Positions 58,578-64,000 of a stretch of DNA of 64,000 bases are shown piece by piece. The translations under genes were made by a program, and so were the position numbers. The stretch is from Hofstenia miamia (lineage: Eukaryota > Xenacoelomorpha > Acoela). Location: contig SCFE01000017.1 in NCBI GenBank assembly GCA_004352715.1, positions 2,475,489 through 2,539,488 on the forward strand, given 5' to 3'. Under the pieces are notes generated by a model that saw nothing but the letters and a program-made list of their open reading frames with translations, searched no databases and was not told the DNA's origin. Each line of letters begins with the position of its first letter. The stretch's first letter is position 1.

Positions 58578-60580
58578 TTAAAACTGCTTGGGTGACTTCA
58601 TGGTCTGTCCTAGGACAGTGATGGGGATGATTTCACCATCTTTGGTAGCCTGTTGCTGAGTCTTTGTTAGCTGGCTATATCTGCACTCTGGATAGTTAAG
58701 GCACTTCAGGTTGAACAAGATCTCTGTGCGTGTATGAATGCCATAGTGACCTACAAGCTCAAGGAACTGCTTAGTTGAGCAGTGCTCATGGTGAATGAGT
58801 TGGCTGGTGCACAGAGGCGCATATTCAGAGTTGAGTGACAGAAACTTGGTTTCAGCAGTGGCTCCCCACATATACTTTTTGAGCATATCCAAGAAGATAT
58901 TTAAGTCTGAAAAGGCGACTCCTAAATGGTTCATGATCATTTGTGGCAGAAGATGACTGAGTGGGCTGCTAGATCCAATGAGGCAAGCATAGAACTTTTC
59001 AAAGCATTCCATGGCTTTCTTTGACTTCCCTGGGGAAGCAGGCAGTGNTTCAGAGTTGAGTGACAGAAACTTGGTTTCAGCAGTGGCTCCCCACATATAC
59101 TTTTTGAGCATATCCAAGAAGATATTTAAGTCTGAAAAGGCAACTCCTAAATGGTTCAAGATCATTTGTGGCAGAAGATGGCCAAGTGGTCCATTAGATC
59201 TGATGAGGCAAGCATAGAACTTTTCAAAGAATTCCATGGCTTTCTTCGACTTTGCTGGGGAAGTGGGCAGCAAACATGAGTGTAGCAACCAATTTTTCAC
59301 CTTCCAAGCAGCACGACCAATGGCAATCTCGTGAGGGCATTGTTTGGCAAGTTTTTCTTCAGTCAGCTTGTCCCAAGGCAACTGAATCTGAGGATCAACT
59401 GTAAGAAAGGCGGCTAATATCCACATGGCTCCACATGATTGAATCACAGGTGCAAATTTCCCAGAAAACAACTTTTTGGAAAAGTTCTGACAGTCCTGTG
59501 TATTGTGTGAGAGACATAACTCGGCTAAGACTCTTTCAACTGAGCAATTGTAATGAGAGTTGGGGCTGCGGATATTAATGGTAGGCCATTCTGCTTCTTG
59601 ATTGCAATCTGCCTTAAGGTTTGTCCAAACCTCATCAATTTCCTGTAACATGACAAAGCTTATGTGAAGGTCTGATATGTAAGAGAGGCAGGGCAGATTG
59701 ATGTTAATCAACTCCAGCATCTGGGCATGGATGCATGCATCTATAATCAAGTGAGTATCAACCATGAGGCAGTGCGTGGGGATCTTCTTGCACATGAGCA
59801 GGTCTGAAAAGATGAGCTTGGTGGCCGAAATGATGTTAGTGTTGTACATACTAGTTGGCCTGTATGAAATGCTGTAGAGGACTGTGAAATTTCCCATGCA
59901 AAAGTGTAGGTTCTCAACTTCATCTGGGATAGAGTATCTTGGTACTCCTCTTTCAAAAACATTATGAGGCAAATATTCTCAACTTTAGCAAGCTGGTAAG
60001 CAATCTCAATTTTCTCCATGATTTTGGGGTGAGTTACCTCATTTACATGAAAGAAGTAAACAATTAACAGGTTGTTGAAATCAATCTTAACACACTTGAA
60101 TTTCATAATCTTCTCTTTGACGTTCAGCAACTGGCACAGATGGGACAGGTTAGAATCTTTGTCAAACATAGTGTGAACTGTGCTTCACCAATAAGGTCGT
60201 GCCATTCCAGCTTGCATTTTTGAATCATAACAAATAATAGCATTAATCTTGTGTCTATGTTCTGCATCAATAATGAAAGGAATAACATTGATGGAACAAT
60301 TTAATGCTTTAGTGTTAAAAGTCCATCACAGCTTGTTTCTAGTTTCCTCAGATAGGTTATCTCAAACCAAATGGACTGCCTTTTGTGTTGCAATGATGTA
60401 CAGGTGTAATATCTCATCCCCAACCTTTGATGTTTTCACTTTTCTTTCCTCTGCTTTTCTGGATTGAATGCTAGTGGAATCATGGGAGGAAGGACCAGGA
60501 CTAGGAGGGGGTTTCAAGTTAACACAGGACGGGCTTATGTTACTAATTTGAGTGAAGGGCACTCTAGTCTCCTCAGAGTC
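58578..60580 (-). pseudogene. Accessory gene, first part (copy 4), locally duplicated at a single N
   Basis: The long frame 58578-59972 carries TSMYNTNIISATKLIFSD, FAPVIQSCGAMWILAAFL, AAWKVKNWLLHSCLLPTSPA, LPQMILNHLGVAFSDLNIFL and KYMWGATAETKFLSLNS. At the N (59048) about 220 bp are repeated with roughly 10% difference, which adds a false internal repeat to the protein. Upstream, 59747-60169 in another frame supplies MFDKDSNLSHLCQLLNVKEK. RPYW is followed by TGA (60185-60187), where copy 1 has AGA. Function is unknown; it is the best match to copy 1. Confidence 0.8.
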
Positions 60581-60760
60581 CCTCACAGAGAGTTGTCTCT
60601 ATGCATAGTTGTCTGAGGTCTGCTCCCACTCAGAGAGTTGTCTCTGAGCGTAGTCATGGGAAGTCTGCTCCTGAGGGGAGAGTTGTCTCCTGCTACTGCT
60701 GGAGTCCTCTGCTGGGCACTCTTGCTTTCATGAGGTGCTTTCATCTATTCATCTCAGTGT
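60581..60760 (-). repeat. 15-residue tandem repeats at the start of the accessory gene (copy 4)
   Basis: On the minus strand the frame reads RRQLSPQEQTSHDYA, QRQLSEWEQTSDNYA, then after a TAG, RQLSVRDSEE. The DNA units (ending at 60689, 60645 and 60600) are 44-45 bp apart. The repeat matches the GRQHSxWE units of copy 1 in position and pattern. Confidence 0.7.
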
Positions 60761-60776
60761 TGTTGCTCAGTTCATT

Positions 60777-62130
60777 TCATCTCATGGATTCATCTGTCTT
60801 AGAAAATGGCATCTGCTTGGTGGATTGTTTTCTGATCATTTCATGGTTGCTAAACAAAGATATAAGATTAAGATCCCAATCCTGTGTATTGAAATGATCT
60901 AAATATCTCTGGTTTCTAGCTTTTTGTTTAAGCAAAATATGAGTAGTTATAGTGTTGCTACTATTACTTAGGTTACTATCATACTTAACCTGTGTAAGGT
61001 TGTCTTCCTCACATTCAGTGAGGTTGTCATAATACAAAAATTTTGTTTACACCATCATTGATGAGGGAAAACTCATTATTATTGTTAATGACTGCATTAT
61101 GTATATCATTAATAGTTTGCCTAAGTTGCTGAAAGTGGGCGCCTTTACCTTTATTTAGTAAGTACTGGTGGTGATCTAATACTTTTGATATAATGAAAGG
61201 TCCTTGCCAATTAGTGGCAAGTTTTCACACCTGATTGGCATCAGTAATCTGATGAGGGAAATATGCAAAAACAGAATCTATTTGCTTGTGTGGTTTGCCA
61301 TACAATTTCTTATCAAAATTCCTTTTCTGTCAAATAACTGATTGGTTGGTATTTTGGCATATAGTAAGATGTATTTCTTGAAATTCCTGTAACATCTGGT
61401 TCACAAAATTCTCCAAGGTAGGCTTGTTGCAATCTGGGAACATTATAGATAGTGGCGTGCTCGCCTCCTGGCCAAACATAGCCTTAAAAGGGCTAACTTT
61501 AGTGGTAGAGGTAACAGCAGTATTATAAAAGAACTCTACTGCCTCTATTACTTGTCTCCAATTCCGACCAGCAGCTCAGGCTAAAGCTACTCTTATTAAT
61601 TTGATGATGGTATGATTTAATCACTTGATGATGCCATTTGATTGAGGATGGTATGCAGTGGTGAAGTTGTGCACAATTTCCAGTTCTTTCATGAGGGTGG
61701 CCATCAGGTTATTTTCAAATTGAGGACCATGGTCAGAGACTAGTCTTTCCATAGATCCAAACTTGAAGATCCACTCCTTTACTACTTTTTCTCCAATGAC
61801 TTCAGCTGTAGTATTATCAAGCAGGATGAGCCTTGCGTATTTTGTGAAGTGGTCAATCAGGACCAGAAGATGCTCAAAACCCTCTTTGTCTCTCAACAGT
61901 TTCTCCAAGTCCATATGGACTACTTTGTTTGTTTGCTCATTTGGCGACCTGACTGTGGAGCTCAGCTCTCTGTTCCAGAAAATGTCTGGCTCCCTGAAGC
62001 AGGCATGCTTTGCACTTGTCTATTACATCCTGAATAGTAGCTCATATTCCTATGGTAACATAGCAAGCATTAAAAGTTCACTCAGTCTGGATGATTCCTA
62101 GGTGACCTTGCTCATGGATCTTCCAGACAA
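60777..62130 (-). pseudogene. Integrase (copy 4)
   Basis: It is nearly complete: HEQGHLGIIQTE and CKAC of the zinc domain, LVLIDHFTKYARLILLD (Asp), LVSDHGPQFENN (Asp), YHPQSNGIIK where the usual catalytic Glu is Lys, then VEFFYNTAV, NQV-stop-KLATNWQGPF and an Asn-rich tail. TGA codons at 61621-61623, 61576-61578, 61225-61227 and 62042-62044 mostly fall where sisters have Arg. The Glu-to-Lys change alone would kill the enzyme. Confidence 0.85.
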
Positions 62131-62880
62131 GATCCCTCTTAAAATACTCTGGAATGGCCAGCTGGTTATTTTGACTGTGTGCATAAAGAAGCCCAGCTTT
62201 GGTAAATTTCCAGTGGTAGTGCTGGAAGTATCTTTTAGTGATATTGCTTATAGCACAATTTGGGTTGTTTATTTTTGTAATAATTTCCAACAGGATATTA
62301 TCATGTAGTTGATGGATGGCGACTTCCTTTTCAGATATCTCTTCCTTCACCAGGATGGGGAGGATCACTTTCCCATTTCAATCAGCATTGATTTCGGGAA
62401 GAAGTTTGTAATCACATGCTGGGGTGAACCCAAAATGAGTCTTTTCCCCAGGCCACTTCCTGAGATCCTGCTCATAGCTGGGAAGGGCAGTAAAATAGTC
62501 TGCATTGAGGTGGAGTCTCCCTGGAAGGTGGGTGATTGTAAAGGTGAAGTCATTTAAATATCTAGCCAATGGGCAACAATGTTTGATTTGTCCCTGGAAA
62601 ACTTCTTGAGCCATGCTAGCACAGAGTTATTGGTGTGAACAGTGAACTGGCGACCTAATGTGAAGAAGCAGAACTTCCTCATGCTCTCAACAAGTGCTAG
62701 CATCTCTGATTTAATAGCCCCATAATTTAACTCATCACTTCAGAGCTTCTGGCTGAAGTACTGCACTGGGCTTTCTCTACCATCAATGATCTGGCTTAAG
62801 ACACCACTGATTACAACAGAGCTCACATTGCAATTGACTATAAACTCTTTGGAGTAATCAGGCATATTTAAACTCAGGAT
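62131..62880 (-). pseudogene. RNase H and RNase H-integrase linker (copy 4)
   Basis: EFIVNCNVSSVVISGVLSQ, SPVQYFSQKL, YGAIKSEMLALVESMRKF, FTVHTNNSVLAWLKKF and ITHLPGRLHLNADYFTALP follow the order of a Ty3/Gypsy RNase H. The first catalytic Asp position appears as Asn (NCN; the sister at 41.4 kb has DCD). The linker IPEYFKRDLVWKIHEQGHLG then leads into integrase. Frame shifts lie near 62570 and 62370. Confidence 0.8.
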
Positions 62881-63540
62881 TCACCTCAGTTCTTGTTTCA
62901 TGAAATCCAGCTCCTCTTACTCAGCCCAGGTCCAATGAAACTCAGTGTTCTTTCAGAGCAAATTAGAGATTTGTTTGGTTTGATTAGCTAGCTCAGGAAT
63001 GAATGAGCCATAATAATTTAGAAAGCCCATTAAGCATTGGACATCCTTGTGAGAGCATGGAGTCTCAATGCAATCAAGATGGTCTTTTGCGTCATTTCTT
63101 ATGGAAATTCTCCTGGGTTTGATCACCCTGCCTAAGAAGGTAACTCATGGAGAAATAAGCTAGCACTTATTGCCATTGACCCAGAGACCAGAGTCATACA
63201 AGATCTTAAGGGTGCCACCCAACTTATCCAAATAATCAGAGAATGTGTGTCCAGCAATGAGTATATCATCCATATATGCTGTGATCCCTGGTTCAAGAAC
63301 ATTGGCCCCATTCCACAACACACGTGTAACATAGTGCTGAAAAGTTGCTGGAGTGTTACAAAGCCTGAAGGCCATATATTTCCACTTGAAAACGCCATAA
63401 GGCGTGATAAAGGCAGTTTTTGGGATGTTGGCGGGCTTCGTAGATATCACACATCTTTGATGGTGATATCATTTAATCTTCTGAAGTTGAAACAAAGGCA
63501 GTACTTCTCGCCTTGGTGAATGATACTGCTCTCTATTAGA
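62881..63540 (-). pseudogene. Reverse transcriptase (copy 4)
   Basis: INFRRLN-like sequence (CLCFNFRRLNDITIKDV), then FITPYGVFKWKYMAFRLCNT, TFQHYVTRVL and AYMDDILIAGHTFSDYL carry the palm domain with an intact YMDD. NGNKC, VTFLGRVIKPRRI and MGFLNYYGSFIPELANQTKQ continue into the thumb. A frame shift lies near 63450. TGA at complement 62953-62955 falls where the 41.3-kb copy has AGG. Confidence 0.85.
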
Positions 63541-64000
63541 TTGCTGAGGATCTATTTGTATTCTGCCCCTAGGTTTTCTGGTACTCACTGAACTGGCAAC
63601 CAGATGGGGCAATCATTTTGGTTTCAATCGCTTGTTGTTCTCCAATGGCTTTACCAACACTGATTGAGCCATAGTTGAACATGTCATGGTGCTGGCACAA
63701 AAGAGCAGCAAGCACATTGTGTTCCTGGTGATTCAGATGTCCATGGGTCTTCTCATTGACTACTGGGATCTGTACTGGATCACTGGGTTCACTCAGATCA
63801 TGAATAGCAGTGAGAATGGGTAAACAAGTGGCAGCTTTCATTTTGAGTTGGACCAGAGTCACAATGATGGAAATCTTGGTAGGATCCATTTCGATTGAGT
63901 GAGCAGAACTGTTAAGCATGGTAGCATAAGTCTTGCCATGGGAGACATGACAGAGGTCTGGAGAAAAATGTATACCACAAAGGCATTTCCCTCTTTGTCT
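63541..64000 (-). pseudogene. Protease-RT linker (copy 4), continues beyond the window
   Basis: The frame 63569-63919 reads NHQEHNVLAALLCQHHDMFN and GEQQAIETKMIAPSGCQFSE, the region before RT where the primer grip of retroelement pol begins (residues before the usual 'P.R.....' stretch). The rest of pol and gag lie past 64000. Confidence 0.65.

Larger units (their letters stand above)
56335..64000 (-). mobile_element. Ty3/Gypsy-type element with accessory gene, minus strand, runs off the window (copy 4)
   Basis: In its own direction, from 64000 down, it has: protease-RT linker, RT, RNase H, zinc domain and integrase, 15-residue repeats, accessory gene, polypurine tract, LTR. It is the only copy here with RT, RNase H, integrase and accessory gene in one piece. 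Each gene is broken by stops and shifts. It is inserted in a plus-strand LTR of the same type; the other end is outside the window. Confidence 0.88.

Noticed and set aside
24242-63540. TGA used as an arginine codon (alternative code)
   Set aside because: No nuclear code with this reading is known to me, and the open gag copy uses ordinary Arg codons at the same sites. CpG decay of CGA is simpler.

Overview
This is AT-rich nuclear DNA from an animal, probably an invertebrate. The evidence is one intact intron-less cytosolic sulfotransferase gene, long (AT)n microsatellites, almost no other open coding sequence in the first 23.7 kb, and then a dense nest of eukaryotic mobile elements (Ty3/Gypsy-type LTR retroelements, piggyBac, Tc1/mariner, a Penelope-like relic, a foldback element). 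I cannot name the species. The sequence is an assembled scaffold: it has four large N gaps (41896-42338, 45780-46779, 50018-51017, 52746-53745), one 13-N gap, and six single-N joins, several flanked by repeated sequence.

Region 1 (1-24.1 kb) is mostly unique AT-rich DNA. It holds a decayed Penelope-like GIY-YIG endonuclease fragment (about 4.7-4.9 kb, minus), AT microsatellites, the sulfotransferase gene (13041-13928, minus), a possible LINE 3' tail with an (ATT)8 tract (about 16.1 kb), a piggyBac end relic (17262-17297) and a Foldback-like element with about 113-bp inverted repeats (22891-23234).

Region 2 (24.1-41.9 kb, plus strand) is a nest of related Ty3/Gypsy-type elements. A decayed integrase plus accessory gene (24.2-27.2 kb) is followed by an LTR (27175-28098), a tRNA-Arg-like primer binding site and a gag start. 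These are interrupted by a second element (28664-38779) with LTRs, primer site, gag remnant, protease fused to integrase, and a polypurine tract. That element carries about 3 kb of extra coding sequence between integrase and the 3' LTR, where an env gene would sit. A second gag/protease leader and a decayed protease/RT/RNase H follow.

Region 3 (42.3-56.3 kb) holds more gag copies, one of them CpG-rich and open and cut by a piggyBac element with TTAA duplications. It also holds a small TIR element, a Tc1/mariner transposase end, several LTRs, and pieces of the same accessory gene.

Region 4 (56.3-64 kb, minus strand) is one element read backwards: 3' LTR, polypurine tract, accessory gene, integrase, RNase H, RT and the protease-RT linker. 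It runs off the window end and is inserted inside another copy's LTR.

The most notable content is the accessory gene. It occurs in at least four copies from several LTR lineages, always downstream of integrase. It has a repeat-rich N-terminal linker and about 900-1000 codons of conserved, apparently soluble protein that I do not recognise. Nearly all older copies are broken, and the breaks are strikingly often TGA at a codon where a sister copy has arginine. This fits CpG decay of CGA codons.
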